From positions 62,001 to 126,000 of the forward strand of contig NZ_JBGFSJ010000004.1 in the NCBI RefSeq assembly GCF_041365695.1: DNA of 64,000 bases. Direction: 5' to 3'. This DNA is from Rhodosalinus sp041365695. GTDB taxonomy: Bacteria; Pseudomonadota; Alphaproteobacteria; Rhodobacterales; Rhodobacteraceae. Shown in pieces: positions 9,637-18,393 of the stretch (positions are counted from its first letter, which is position 1; every line of letters begins with the position of its first letter). The notes below the pieces were generated by a model. The model was given only the letters and a program-made list of their open reading frames with translations, ran no database searches and was not told where the DNA came from. The position numbers were made by a program, and so were the translations under genes.

Positions 9637-10572
9637 ATGCGTCTGACTTGCCCGAATTGCGGTGCGCAGTACGAAGTTCCCGATGAAGTCATCCCCGAAG
9701 AGGGGCGCGACGTCCAGTGCTCGGCCTGCGGCATCACATGGTTCCAGAACCATCCGACCCATGCCGGAGAAGAGGCTGACGGGCCGGCGGCCGCCCCTGA
9801 AGCGGCGCAGCCCCGGGCGGAAAGCGACGACGACATGGCCGAGGACGCGCAGGACAGCGCGGAGGCGCCACCGCCGCCCCCGCGACGCGAACTCGACCCC
9901 TCGGTCGCCGATCTTCTGAAAGAGGAAGCCGAACAGGAGGCCCGCGCCCGCGCCTCGGAGGCGGCGTCCCCGATCGAAAGCCAGCCCGAGCTTGGCCTCG
10001 ACGACGGCGACGGAGAGGATGCGGCAAGCCGCCGCGCCCGCGAGGCGCGCGCGCGCATGGCCCGGATGCGGGGGGAGGTGGCTTTGGAAGCGGACGCGCC
10101 GGTCGATCGCGACGCCGACGCCCCGGCAGAGCCCGCGGACACGCCCGACATCCCCGCCCCGGCGCAGGAAGAGGAGGTCGCGGCGGCCACCGGATCGGCC
10201 GCCGCAGGCGCGCGGCGTGATCTTCTGCCCGATATCGACGCGATCAATTCGACGCTGCGCGCCACCGACGAGGGGACCGCGATCCACGACGCCCCGGCCG
10301 CGGACGACGGTCACGAGCCCGAGGAGACAGGCAGGGGCGGCGGCTTCTCCCGCGGCTTCGCGATCGCGCTGCTTCTGGCGGTCATGCTCGTCGTCACATA
10401 CGCGCTGGCGCCTCAGCTTTCCCGGGACATCCCGGTGCTCGCCCCCCTTCTCGAAGGGTATGTCGCGGTGGTCGATGCGGGGCGGGGCTGGCTCAACGGG
10501 CAGGTCACCGGCATCCTCGTCTGGCTCGACGGCCTCACGGAGGCGAAACCCGCGGATCTCGACACGGCCTGA
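9637..10572 (+). CDS. zinc-ribbon domain protein with one membrane segment
   Basis: This 311-residue protein opens with an MJ0042-type zinc ribbon: CPNC at residues 5-8 and CSAC at 29-32. A long acidic and Ala/Glu/Asp-rich, probably disordered, region follows. A single membrane helix (GFAIALLLAVMLVVTYALA) lies near residue 240, and a short periplasmic tail ends the protein. It is probably anchored with the zinc ribbon in the cytoplasm. The ATG at 9637 is preferred over the GTG at 9631 because AGAGGAG (9625-9631) is then a well-spaced ribosome binding site. The position next to ftsEX suggests, but does not show, an envelope role. Confidence 0.8.
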   Translation: MRLTCPNCGAQYEVPDEVIPEEGRDVQCSACGITWFQNHPTHAGEEADGPAAAPEAAQPRAESDDDMAEDAQDSAEAPPPPPRRELDPSVADLLKEEAEQEARARASEAASPIESQPELGLDDGDGEDAASRRAREARARMARMRGEVALEADAPVDRDADAPAEPADTPDIPAPAQEEEVAAATGSAAAGARRDLLPDIDAINSTLRATDEGTAIHDAPAADDGHEPEETGRGGGFSRGFAIALLLAVMLVVTYALAPQLSRDIPVLAPLLEGYVAVVDAGRGWLNGQVTGILVWLDGLTEAKPADLDTA

Positions 10573-10602
10573 TCACCGCGCCTTTCGCGATCGCGCCCGG
10601 GA

Positions 10603-13227
10603 TCAGAAGCGGTCCAGCAACCGTTCCAGATACTCGCGCTCGATCTCCGGGCGCTCGCTGTCGCCGCTCCGGCGGCGCAGCTCTTCGAGAAGGTCGCGCG
10701 CCCGGCGATAGACATCGTCCCCCTGAAGAAGGCTGTCTTCGGTGCCCATCTGGCCCGCGTTGCCCGCGCTGCGTCCGAGCGGATCGCGGGACTCGCTGCC
10801 CGGATCCCCCTCGGCCATGCCCTGCTGGCCCTGCCCGTTCTGGCGCTGCTCCTGCGCGAGCGCTTCGCCCATGTTGCGCAGCCCTTCGCGGAGCGCATCC
10901 ATGGCCTCCGCCTGGCGGTCGATCGCCTCGGCGAGGTCGCCCTCGCGCAGCGCGCCCTCGGCGCCTTCCATCGCGCCCTCGGCCCGATCGAGCGCGCGCC
11001 GCGCCTCCTCGCCCGCCTCGCCGCCGAGGCCGGGCAGGTTTCCGCGCTGGCGGTTCAACTCCTGGCGAAGCGCGCGCTGCCGGTCGGCGAGCGACTCCTC
11101 GGTGCCGGGCGCATCGCCCTGCCCCTCGCCCGGGCGGGCCTGTTGCTGGCCGCCCTGCCCGGGCTGCTGCTGACCGGGCGCCTGCCCCTGCCCCTGTCCG
11201 GGCTGCTGGCCGAACTGCTGACCCTGCTGTCCTTGTTGCCCCTGTTGACCTTGCTGACCCTGCTGGCCGGGATTGAAGCGCTCCTGGAGATCGCGGAAGG
11301 CCTCGTCGGAAAGACCCTGCTGGTTGCGCAGCGTCTCCGACAGACCTTCCATCGCCTGCTGGCCCGGGGATTGCTGACCCTGCCCCTGACCTTGGGTCAC
11401 GCGCATGTTCTCCATCATCTGCTGAAGCTGGCGCAACGCCTCCTGCGCCTCGGCCATGCGGCCCTGCTCCATCAGCTCCTGGATGCGGTCCATCATGCGT
11501 TGCAGGTCGTCCTGCGACATTTCCATGCCGGGCATCTGCTGGGCCATCTGGTCCTGCGCGCCCTCTTCGCCGTCGCGCTGCGCCTGGCGGGCCAGTTCGT
11601 TCAGGTATTCGTTCGTCGCCTCGCGCAGCTCCTGCATAAGTTCGGCGATCTCCTGGTCGGAGGCGCCGTTGCGCATGGCCTCCGAGAGCCGGTCCTGGGC
11701 CCGGCGCAGCCGTTCCAGCGCGTCCCCGAGATCGCCCTCTTCCAGAAGGATGGCGAGATCCCAGAGCGCCTCGGCGATCTCGTCGCGCTGCTCCCCGCTG
11801 AGCCCGCCGCCATGGTTCGTGAAGGTCTCCATCCGGTGCAGAAGCACGCGAAGCCGCAGGTAGGCCGTTTCGGAGCGGAACACGTCGTCCGGGCGGTGCG
11901 AGACGGCACGCAGCACCTGCGCCACCCGGCGCGCGTTGTCGCGGGTCCACAGCAGGTCGCGGCGCTGCTCTGCCACCGCGGCGGCCAGCGGATCGAAGAA
12001 GCGGCGGCCGGGCAGATCCACGGTCGTCGGGGCGGACGCGCCCTGCTGCCCCGCGGCGTCCTCCACCGAAAGTTCGACGCGCACCGGCAGGTTGGCCCAG
12101 GGGTGCTTCGAGAAGTCCTCGATCAGGCTTTCCTCGAACTCGGCCCGATCCCCGGTGACCGGCATGGGCAGCGGCACCTCGATGGCGGGACGCGCCTCCG
12201 GCTCGGCGGCAAGGCCGTGCTGCCGCTCCACCGCGTCGAGATCGAGGGCGAGCCGCGCCGTGCCCGCCACCACGCCGTAATCGTCGCGCGCCGTGAAGGG
12301 CAACGTCATCTCGCCGCGCGCCGACGCTTCCGCCTCGCCGGCAAGGCTCACGCGCGGAGCGGCGTCGCCACGAAGCGCGACATCCCAGCCGCGGCCCCCG
12401 GGTCCGTCGATCTCGATCCGGCCCGAGCGCGCAACGTCGAACCCCTGCGAGGGCTCCGCGGCCGGTTCCGCGGGGGCCTCGCGCTCCGAGACGGTCTCGG
12501 CCACGGACAGCGCGCCCACCTCGCCGTAAAGACGGATCGTCACGCGGCTACCCTCGGCGACGGAAAGCTCGCCCGCGGTAATGTCGTTGAGATAGACGGC
12601 GGGAAGCCCGGTGTAGGCGGGCGGTTCCACCCAGCCCTCCCAGGCCGGCCCGCCGGCCAGCGCGCTCGCCTGCCCGGGGGCCATCTCGGTCACCGAGCCG
12701 ACCCGCCAGACAGAGCCGAAGACGAGCGCGACCGAGAGGGCCAGCAGCGCCACGTAACGCAGCGCGAAGGGATCGCGCGACGAGACCCGCAGGTCGGGGG
12801 GCGCGGCGCGTGCCGCCGCGACGCGGGCGGCCATTCGGCGCTGATGCGCCGCCCAGACGGCCGCCGAGGCCGCGTCGCCCGCGCCGATCGCCTGCTCGTC
12901 GAGCAGCGTCCGGATCGGCCGGCCCGCCATCGTCGCATCGAGCCGCACCAGCGTCTCGGCCGGCGAGGGCCAGCGGAACCGGCGCGCTCCGTGGATCGCC
13001 GCAGCGGTCGCGCCCAGACCCGCGAGCGCGCCCGCGGCCCACACCGCCTCGACCGGCACCATGTCCTGAACGCCGAGCATGAGAAGAGCGAGCGCCGCGG
13101 CCAGGATCGACCAGAGCGGCCAGAACGCCCGCACCGCGCGTTCGGCGGCCATCCCCGCGCGCGTCAGCCTGAAAGGCCAGCGTATCGCGCGGAAAACGTC
13201 GTCCTGTCCGGTCGGGTTGTCCTGCAT
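10603..13227 (-). CDS. DUF4175 (TIGR02302-type) membrane protein with a Gln/Gly repeat region
   Basis: A large protein (874 aa) of the alphaproteobacterial DUF4175/TIGR02302 family, function unknown. Two membrane helices lie near residues 35-70, and a third follows at about 150 (ALRYVALLALSVALVFGSVW). A long soluble part predicted to be periplasmic then contains helical, coiled-coil-like segments rich in Met/Gln/Glu. A low-complexity stretch of repeated GQQ units (coded around 11120-11280) follows, and the C-terminus is basic and acidic. It is the last gene after lysA, 49 bp downstream. The gene is complete and has no visible catalytic motif. Confidence 0.85.
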   Translation of the reverse strand: MQDNPTGQDDVFRAIRWPFRLTRAGMAAERAVRAFWPLWSILAAALALLMLGVQDMVPVEAVWAAGALAGLGATAAAIHGARRFRWPSPAETLVRLDATMAGRPIRTLLDEQAIGAGDAASAAVWAAHQRRMAARVAAARAAPPDLRVSSRDPFALRYVALLALSVALVFGSVWRVGSVTEMAPGQASALAGGPAWEGWVEPPAYTGLPAVYLNDITAGELSVAEGSRVTIRLYGEVGALSVAETVSEREAPAEPAAEPSQGFDVARSGRIEIDGPGGRGWDVALRGDAAPRVSLAGEAEASARGEMTLPFTARDDYGVVAGTARLALDLDAVERQHGLAAEPEARPAIEVPLPMPVTGDRAEFEESLIEDFSKHPWANLPVRVELSVEDAAGQQGASAPTTVDLPGRRFFDPLAAAVAEQRRDLLWTRDNARRVAQVLRAVSHRPDDVFRSETAYLRLRVLLHRMETFTNHGGGLSGEQRDEIAEALWDLAILLEEGDLGDALERLRRAQDRLSEAMRNGASDQEIAELMQELREATNEYLNELARQAQRDGEEGAQDQMAQQMPGMEMSQDDLQRMMDRIQELMEQGRMAEAQEALRQLQQMMENMRVTQGQGQGQQSPGQQAMEGLSETLRNQQGLSDEAFRDLQERFNPGQQGQQGQQGQQGQQGQQFGQQPGQGQGQAPGQQQPGQGGQQQARPGEGQGDAPGTEESLADRQRALRQELNRQRGNLPGLGGEAGEEARRALDRAEGAMEGAEGALREGDLAEAIDRQAEAMDALREGLRNMGEALAQEQRQNGQGQQGMAEGDPGSESRDPLGRSAGNAGQMGTEDSLLQGDDVYRRARDLLEELRRRSGDSERPEIEREYLERLLDRF

Positions 13228-13276
13228 GATCCCTTCCCTCGGCCATGAGGCACGGGCGCGTGACTGCGCCCCCGTC

Positions 13277-14542
13277 CTATAGCCATCCGGGAATGGTATC
13301 CCGATTCAGGATGTCGTCAAAGGATGGGCGGGCGCGGATGACGGCCACGTGATCGCCCCGCACCAGAACCTCGGGGATCAGGGGGCGGGTGTTGTACTCG
13401 CTCGCCATCACGGCCCCGTAGGCCCCGGCGGAGCGGAATGCCACGAGATCGCCCTCGGCGAGCGGGGGCAGCATCCTTTCGCGGGCGAAGGTGTCCCCCG
13501 TCTCGCAGACGGGCCCCACCACGTCGAAACGCGCCTGCGCGACGCCCGGCGCAGGTTCGACGACCGGCACGATCTCGTGCCAAGCGTCGTACATCGCAGG
13601 GCGGATCAGGTCGTTCATGGCCGCATCGAGAATGAGGAAATCCCGCCCCTCCCCGGATTTCACGTAGATCACCCGCGAGACCAGGATGCCGGCGTTCCCG
13701 GCGATGAGGCGGCCCGGCTCGATCTCCACCTCGCAGCCCAGATGGCCCACGGTGCGCCTTATCATCGCACCGTATTCGGTGGGCAGCGGCGGCGCCGCGT
13801 TCGACCGCTCGTAGGGGATGCCGAGCCCGCCGCCAAGATCCAGCCTGCGGATGTCGTGGCCGTCGGCGCGCAGGAGTTCGGTCAGCTCCGCGACCTTGGC
13901 ATAGGCGGCCTCGAACGGGGCGAGCTCGGTCAGTTGGGAGCCGATATGGACGTCGATCCCCACCACCTCGATCCCGGGCAGCGCCGCGGCCTCGGCATAG
14001 ACCTCCCGCGCCCGCGAGATCGGCACGCCGAACTTGTTCTCCGCCTTGCCGGTCGCGATCTTGGCATGCGTGCGCGCATCCACGTCGGGGTTCACGCGCA
14101 CGGTGATCGGGGCCGTGCGCCCCATTTGCGCCGCCACGGCCGAAAGTGCCCGCATCTCGGGCTCGCTTTCCACGTTGAACTGGCGCACTCCGCCCGCGAG
14201 CGCCTGCGCCATCTCCTCGCGCGTCTTGCCGACGCCCGAGAACACGATGCGCTCACCCGGCACGCCGGCGGCGCGGGCGCGGGCGTATTCCCCGCCCGAC
14301 ACCACGTCCATCCCCGCGCCCATGTCGCCCAGAAGCTTCAGGATCGCGAGGTTGGAGGCGGCCTTCACCGCGAAGCACACGAGATGGTCGAGCCCCTCGA
14401 GCGCCTCGTCGAAAAGCCGGTAATGCCGCGCCAGCGTGGCGGCCGAATACAGGTAGAAGGGCGTGCCGACCCGCGCCGCGATCTCGGCCACGGGCACGTC
14501 TTCGGCGTGAAGCGCGCCGTCGCGGTAAAGGAAGTGATCCAT
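13277..14542 (-). CDS. lysA: diaminopimelate decarboxylase
   Basis: PLP enzyme (421 aa) that converts meso-diaminopimelate to L-lysine, the last step of lysine synthesis. It is a fold-III (alanine racemase-like) decarboxylase. The PLP lysine is Lys60 in CFAVKA, the HIGSQL motif and the phosphate-binding glycine stretch LDLGGGLGIPYE are present, and the catalytic Cys is in GPVCETGD. The length is typical. It lies 60 bp downstream of a DUF2834 gene in the argH-headed operon. Confidence 0.96.
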   Translation of the reverse strand: MDHFLYRDGALHAEDVPVAEIAARVGTPFYLYSAATLARHYRLFDEALEGLDHLVCFAVKAASNLAILKLLGDMGAGMDVVSGGEYARARAAGVPGERIVFSGVGKTREEMAQALAGGVRQFNVESEPEMRALSAVAAQMGRTAPITVRVNPDVDARTHAKIATGKAENKFGVPISRAREVYAEAAALPGIEVVGIDVHIGSQLTELAPFEAAYAKVAELTELLRADGHDIRRLDLGGGLGIPYERSNAAPPLPTEYGAMIRRTVGHLGCEVEIEPGRLIAGNAGILVSRVIYVKSGEGRDFLILDAAMNDLIRPAMYDAWHEIVPVVEPAPGVAQARFDVVGPVCETGDTFARERMLPPLAEGDLVAFRSAGAYGAVMASEYNTRPLIPEVLVRGDHVAVIRARPSFDDILNRDTIPGWL

Positions 14543-14602
14543 CCTCGAACTCCAGGCCCGGGGCCCTCATGGGATGCGCGACGCGCGCGCGGCGGGACGC
14601 CC

Positions 14603-14929
14603 CTATGCCGCCGGGGCCTGCCGCCGCGCCCGGAAATAAAGGTAAAGCGGCAGCCCGCAGCTGACACCGATGCCGTAGATCGCCGGGATCGTGACCAGCG
14701 ATAGCCAGTCGCGCCGCGCCACCGCGTCGAAGAGCACCCAGAGCGTCAGCGCGATGGCCGCGATGGTCAGGTCCCAGACGAGCCCCGTGGTAGCGGCGTT
14801 GACATACCACGCGTCGATCATTGCGCCGAGGTCCCAGCCATTCTGCCGGAACCACGTCACGAACCAGTACATCGGGTGGATCGAGCCCCAGACGGCGAGC
14901 GCGGCCCACAGATACTTGAGCCGCGCCAT
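14603..14929 (-). CDS. DUF2834 family membrane protein
   Basis: A small protein of 108 aa with three to four hydrophobic segments: LWAALAVWGSIHPMYWFV near the N-terminus, a middle AAIALTLWVLFDAVARRD, and a C-terminal IPAIYGIGVSCGLPLYLYF. The pattern fits DUF2834, an uncharacterised membrane family. Its ATG overlaps the stop of the upstream lipoprotein gene by one base (TGATG), so expression is likely coupled. Confidence 0.7.
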   Translation of the reverse strand: MARLKYLWAALAVWGSIHPMYWFVTWFRQNGWDLGAMIDAWYVNAATTGLVWDLTIAAIALTLWVLFDAVARRDWLSLVTIPAIYGIGVSCGLPLYLYFRARRQAPAA

Positions 14930-15075
14930 CAGCGCCGCCCCGACACGCCGATCTCGGCGGTTCCGCTGATCGTGATCCCGGTGGCGGGCTTCGGCGCGGG
15001 CGGTTCCGGCGCGCCGTCGGCGCCGCATCCGGCGAGCGCCAGAAGCGCCGCTGCGGTGATCGGAAGACGTTTCAT
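14929..15075 (-). CDS. very small lipoprotein between argH and DUF2834
   Basis: A 48-residue precursor with a lipoprotein signal: basic MKRLP start, hydrophobic stretch, and lipobox LALAGC, so the mature protein starts at Cys17. The mature part is only about 32 residues and rich in Pro/Ala/Gly, ending ISGTAEIGVSGRR. The start is in a 4-bp ATGA overlap with the argH stop, and the stop overlaps the next ATG. The tight coupling on both sides supports it as a real gene. No function is recognised. Confidence 0.7.
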   Translation of the reverse strand: MKRLPITAAALLALAGCGADGAPEPPAPKPATGITISGTAEIGVSGRR

Positions 15076-16463
15076 CCCAATCGCTCCTTCCAGCGCGCGA
15101 GCTGCGCGCGCACCTGCTCCGGCGCCGTGCCGCCATAGGACCGGCGCGACGCCACCGAATTGTGGACGCCCAGCACATCGAACACGTCCTCGCGGATGCC
15201 CTCGTGCACCGAGCGCATTTCCTCGAGCGTGAGATCGGGCAGGTCGCGGCCCGCCGCCTCGGCCATGGCCACGAGCCTCCCGGTGACGTGGTGCGCCTCG
15301 CGGAAGGGTAGCCCGAGTTCGCGCACGAGCCAGTCCGCGAGATCGGTGGCGGTGGAAAAGCCGCTCGCCGCGGCCGTCTCCAGCGCGTCGCGGTTGGCGG
15401 CCATGTCGCGCACCATCCCCTCCATCGCGGCGAGCGCCAGCATCAGGGTGTCGGCGGCGTCGAAGACCTGTTCCTTGTCCTCCTGCATGTCCTTGGAATA
15501 GGCCAGCGGCAAGCCCTTCATCACCGTCATCAGCGCCACGTTCGCACCGAAAATCCGCCCGATCTTGGCGCGGATCAGCTCTGCGGCGTCCGGGTTCTTC
15601 TTCTGCGGCATGATCGAGGAGCCGGTGGAGAAACGGTCCGACATGGCGACGAAACGGAACTGCGCCGAGGACCAGATCACCAGCTCCTCGGCCAGTCGCG
15701 AGAGGTGCATGGCGCAGATCGAGGCCGCGGCGAGGAACTCGAGCGCGAAGTCGCGGTCGCTCACCGCGTCGAGCGAATTCGCGCAGGGCCGGTCGAAGCC
15801 GAGCTCGCGCGCCGTCATCTCCCGGTCGATCGGGAAGGATGTGCCGGCCAGCGCCGCCGCCCCGAGCGGGCATTCGTTCATCCGCGCGCGCGCGTCCCGA
15901 AGCCGGCCGCGGTCGCGCGCGAACATCTCCACATAGGCCAGCATGTGATGGCCCCAGGTGACAGGCTGCGCGGTCTGGAGATGGGTGAACCCCGGCATGA
16001 CCCAGTCCGCCCCCGCCTCCGCCTGCGCGAGGAGCGCGCGCATCAGCGCGGCGAGCCCCGCGTCGGCCGCGTCGGCCTGGTCGCGCACCCACAGCCTGAA
16101 ATCCGTGGCCACCTGGTCGTTGCGCGAGCGGGCCGTGTGCAGCCGGCCCGCCGGCTCGCCCACGATGTCCTTCAGCCGCGCTTCCACGTTCATGTGGATA
16201 TCCTCCAGCGCGGTGGAAAATCCGAAACTGCCGCCCTCGATCTCTGACAACACCGTGAGGAGGCCTTCCCGGATCGCCTCGGCATCGCTATTGCTCAGGA
16301 TGCCCGTCGCGGCCAGCATCGCCGCGTGGGCCCGAGAGCCCGCGATGTCCTGCGGCGCGAGCCGTCGGTCGAAGCCGATGGAGGCGTTGATCGCCTCCAT
16401 GATTGCATCGGGACCGGCCGCAAAGCGCCCGCCCCACATCGCGTTCGAGGAATCTGCTGACAT
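15072..16463 (-). CDS. argH: argininosuccinate lyase
   Basis: Last enzyme of arginine synthesis (463 aa); it splits argininosuccinate to arginine and fumarate. It shows the fumarase/aspartase superfamily signature GSSIMPQKKNPD, the N-terminal MWGGRF sequence typical of ArgH, and the conserved TARSRNDQVATDFRLW. I chose the ATG at 16463 because MSADSSNAMWGGRF is the usual N-terminus; an upstream ATG at 16487 adds eight residues but collides with the divergent gene's start region. It heads a minus-strand operon and lies only 22 bp from the divergent TlpA-type gene. Confidence 0.96.
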   Translation of the reverse strand: MSADSSNAMWGGRFAAGPDAIMEAINASIGFDRRLAPQDIAGSRAHAAMLAATGILSNSDAEAIREGLLTVLSEIEGGSFGFSTALEDIHMNVEARLKDIVGEPAGRLHTARSRNDQVATDFRLWVRDQADAADAGLAALMRALLAQAEAGADWVMPGFTHLQTAQPVTWGHHMLAYVEMFARDRGRLRDARARMNECPLGAAALAGTSFPIDREMTARELGFDRPCANSLDAVSDRDFALEFLAAASICAMHLSRLAEELVIWSSAQFRFVAMSDRFSTGSSIMPQKKNPDAAELIRAKIGRIFGANVALMTVMKGLPLAYSKDMQEDKEQVFDAADTLMLALAAMEGMVRDMAANRDALETAAASGFSTATDLADWLVRELGLPFREAHHVTGRLVAMAEAAGRDLPDLTLEEMRSVHEGIREDVFDVLGVHNSVASRRSYGGTAPEQVRAQLARWKERLG

Positions 16464-16485
16464 GCCGCTACCCGGGAGTTCGTCC

Positions 16486-17046
16486 ATGCGCCTTTCGACC
16501 CTCGCCCTCTACACGGCTCTCGCGCTCGGCGCAAACGCCGCCGCGGCCGCCGACACCGACGCCCTTCGGGCGCTCGCCGAGGGCGACATGAAGAAGCTCG
16601 CCTTCGCGACAGAAGCGAAGCCCGCCCCCGAGACCGCCTTCGAGACGGCGGAGGGCGCGGCGCGCTCCCTCGCCGATTACCGCGGCAAGCATCTCGTGGT
16701 GAATTTCTGGGCCACCTGGTGCGCGCCCTGCCGCAAGGAGATGCCGCAGCTCTCCGAGCTTCAGTCCGAGTTCGGCGGCGAGGATTTCGAGGTCGTGACC
16801 ATCGCCACCGGGCGCAACGCGCTGCCGGCGATGCGCAACTTCTTCGAGGAGATCGGGGTGGACAACCTGCCGCTCCACCGCGACCCGCGCCAGGCGCTGG
16901 CGCGGGAGATGGGCGTCTTCGGCCTGCCCATCACCGTGATCCTCGATCCGCAGGGGCGAGAGATCGCGCGGCTCCAAGGCGATGCCGACTGGGCGTCGGA
17001 GAGCGCGAAGGCCATCGTCGCCGCGCTTCTGCCCGGCGCCGGCTGA
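16486..17046 (+). CDS. TlpA-family periplasmic thioredoxin-like protein
   Basis: A 186-residue exported thiol-disulfide protein. The signal peptide is MRLSTLALYTALALGANAA followed by an alanine-rich cleavage site. The thioredoxin fold of the TlpA/ResA class has the active site WATWCAPCRKEMP, and the cis-Pro loop reads FGLPITVILD. Such proteins keep apocytochrome or copper-site thiols reduced in the periplasm. It is divergent from argH (22-bp gap), with GGGAG at 16474-16478 as a ribosome binding site. Its convergent neighbour is a di-haem peroxidase. A functional link to cytochrome maturation is inference. Confidence 0.88.
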   Translation: MRLSTLALYTALALGANAAAAADTDALRALAEGDMKKLAFATEAKPAPETAFETAEGAARSLADYRGKHLVVNFWATWCAPCRKEMPQLSELQSEFGGEDFEVVTIATGRNALPAMRNFFEEIGVDNLPLHRDPRQALAREMGVFGLPITVILDPQGREIARLQGDADWASESAKAIVAALLPGAG

Positions 17047-17070
17047 CCCGCGCGGAGGCATCCTCGACGC

Positions 17071-17096
17071 AAAAACCCCCGGCACGAGGCCGGGGG
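17071..17096 (-). terminator. intrinsic terminator of the cytochrome c peroxidase gene
   Basis: An 8-bp perfect stem, CCCCCGGC (17076-17083) with loop ACGAG and GCCGGGGG (17089-17096). On the minus strand it is followed by five T (17075-17071). It lies 25 bp past the peroxidase stop codon. It may also stop transcripts from the convergent TlpA gene, but on that side there is no proper T-tract. Confidence 0.85.
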
Positions 17097-17120
17097 CTTC
17101 GCATCGGGCCGGATGCCGGG

Positions 17121-18173
17121 TCAGTTCGGCAGCACTTCGCCGGTCGGGCGCGGCGTGTCGGCGGTTTCCGCCGGCAGGATCGGGTAGGTGATCTCCGGCA
17201 TGTCGCCGGTCAGCGAGCCCAGGAACGCGGTGATCGCGTCGATCTCCTGTTCGTCGAGGTCCGCGCCGAGCTGCGAGCTCGCCATGATGTCGACGGCGGT
17301 GCGCAGATCCCAGACCACCCCGGAATGGAAGTAGGGGGCCGTGACCGCGATGTTGCGCAGCGGCGAGGCGCGGAAGACGTATTCGTCCACCGCCGTCTCG
17401 GTCACGGTGAAACGGCCCTTGTCGCCCACGGGCAGGATGTCGGCGCCGGGCTTCTCGACGAGGCCGAAGGGATAGTAGCCGTTGCCGCCGAGGTTCACGC
17501 CGTTGTGGCAGCTCGCGCAGCCCGCCTCGAGGAAGAGCTCCAGGCCCTGCGTCTCCTCCGCGTCGAGCGCGTTGTCGTCTCCGTTCAGCCAGGCGTCGAA
17601 GCGCGACGGCGTGATGAGCGTGGCCTCGAACGCCTCGATCGCCTTCGCGAAATTGTCGAAGGTCACGGGATCGTCCTCGCCCGGGAAGGACGCGTCGAAC
17701 CAGTCGACGTATTGGGGCATCGAGTTGAGCGTCGCGAGCACGTTGTCGGGCGTGTTCGCCATCTCCACCCCGGCCTGCACCGGCCCCTTCGCCTGCTCGG
17801 CGAGATCGGGCGCGCGGCCGTCCCAGAACTGCGCCTCGTTGAACACCGCGTTGAGAACGGTCGGCGAGTTGCGCGGCCCCTTCTGCCAGCCATGCCCGAT
17901 CGAGACGGGCATGTTGTCGTCCCCGCCCGTTGCGAGGTTGTGGCAGGAGTTGCATGAAAACACGCCTGAGGCCGACATCCGCGGATCGAAGAACAGCGCC
18001 TTGCCGAGCTCGATCTTCTCCGGCGTGACGATGTTGTCCTCGAGCGCGGGGATCGTCGCCGGCACCGGGCTGAACATCTCGAGCGCCCAATCACGGAGCT
18101 CGTTCTGGGCCAGCGCGGGGCTCGCCACGGCAAGGGCGGCGGTTCCGGCCAGCAGGGCGGTCAGGGATCTCAT
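17121..18173 (-). CDS. di-haem cytochrome c peroxidase family protein
   Basis: A 350-residue periplasmic di-haem c protein of the CcpA/MauG superfamily. The signal peptide (MRSLTALLAGTAALAVASPALAQ) is followed by two haem-binding motifs, CNSCH (about residue 76) and CASCH (about residue 220). Typical motifs are LGKALFFDPRMSASG before haem 1, RNSPTVLNAVFN, FWDGRAPDL, and YFHSG before the C-terminal helix. The usual reaction is reduction of hydrogen peroxide to water with electrons from cytochrome c. The ribosome binding site is a perfect GGAGG, and an FNR-type box lies 64 bp upstream. Peroxidase is more likely than MauG because no methylamine genes are nearby. Confidence 0.9.
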   Translation of the reverse strand: MRSLTALLAGTAALAVASPALAQNELRDWALEMFSPVPATIPALEDNIVTPEKIELGKALFFDPRMSASGVFSCNSCHNLATGGDDNMPVSIGHGWQKGPRNSPTVLNAVFNEAQFWDGRAPDLAEQAKGPVQAGVEMANTPDNVLATLNSMPQYVDWFDASFPGEDDPVTFDNFAKAIEAFEATLITPSRFDAWLNGDDNALDAEETQGLELFLEAGCASCHNGVNLGGNGYYPFGLVEKPGADILPVGDKGRFTVTETAVDEYVFRASPLRNIAVTAPYFHSGVVWDLRTAVDIMASSQLGADLDEQEIDAITAFLGSLTGDMPEITYPILPAETADTPRPTGEVLPN

Positions 18174-18236
18174 GGAAGCCTCCTTCTGAGAGTCGCACGT
18201 TTCCCGCTTATTCTCGACGACACCGCGCGCGCCGCC

Positions 18237-18250
18237 TTGATTAAGGTCAA
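18237..18250 (-). promoter_or_regulatory. FNR/FnrL-type box upstream of the cytochrome c peroxidase gene
   Basis: The sequence TTGAT-TAAG-GTCAA matches the FNR consensus TTGAT-N4-ATCAA with one mismatch. Its centre (18243.5) lies about 70 bp upstream of the peroxidase ATG. If transcription starts about 41.5 bp from the centre (near 18202), a GAATAA on the minus strand at 18208-18213 sits at the expected -10 position, so a class II activation geometry is possible. Oxygen-limited induction by FnrL is established for such peroxidases in related bacteria; here it is inferred from sequence only. Confidence 0.65.
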
Positions 18251-18393
18251 CGAAATCCGGAATATCCCGGCATGCCATGGCGTTGCCGCGCCGCAGCAAC
18301 GCCGGCGCGGCCAAGCGGCGCGCGGCCGCTGGAGGGGGCCGGATATCCCGAAGCCGTCCCGGGTCGGCGCAATGCGGAAAACCGCGCGGCGCC

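Noticed and set aside
11143..13248. A 701-codon plus-strand frame opposite the DUF4175 gene
   Set aside because: Translation is His/Arg/Leu-rich shadow sequence; the minus strand has a coherent membrane protein with known family features.
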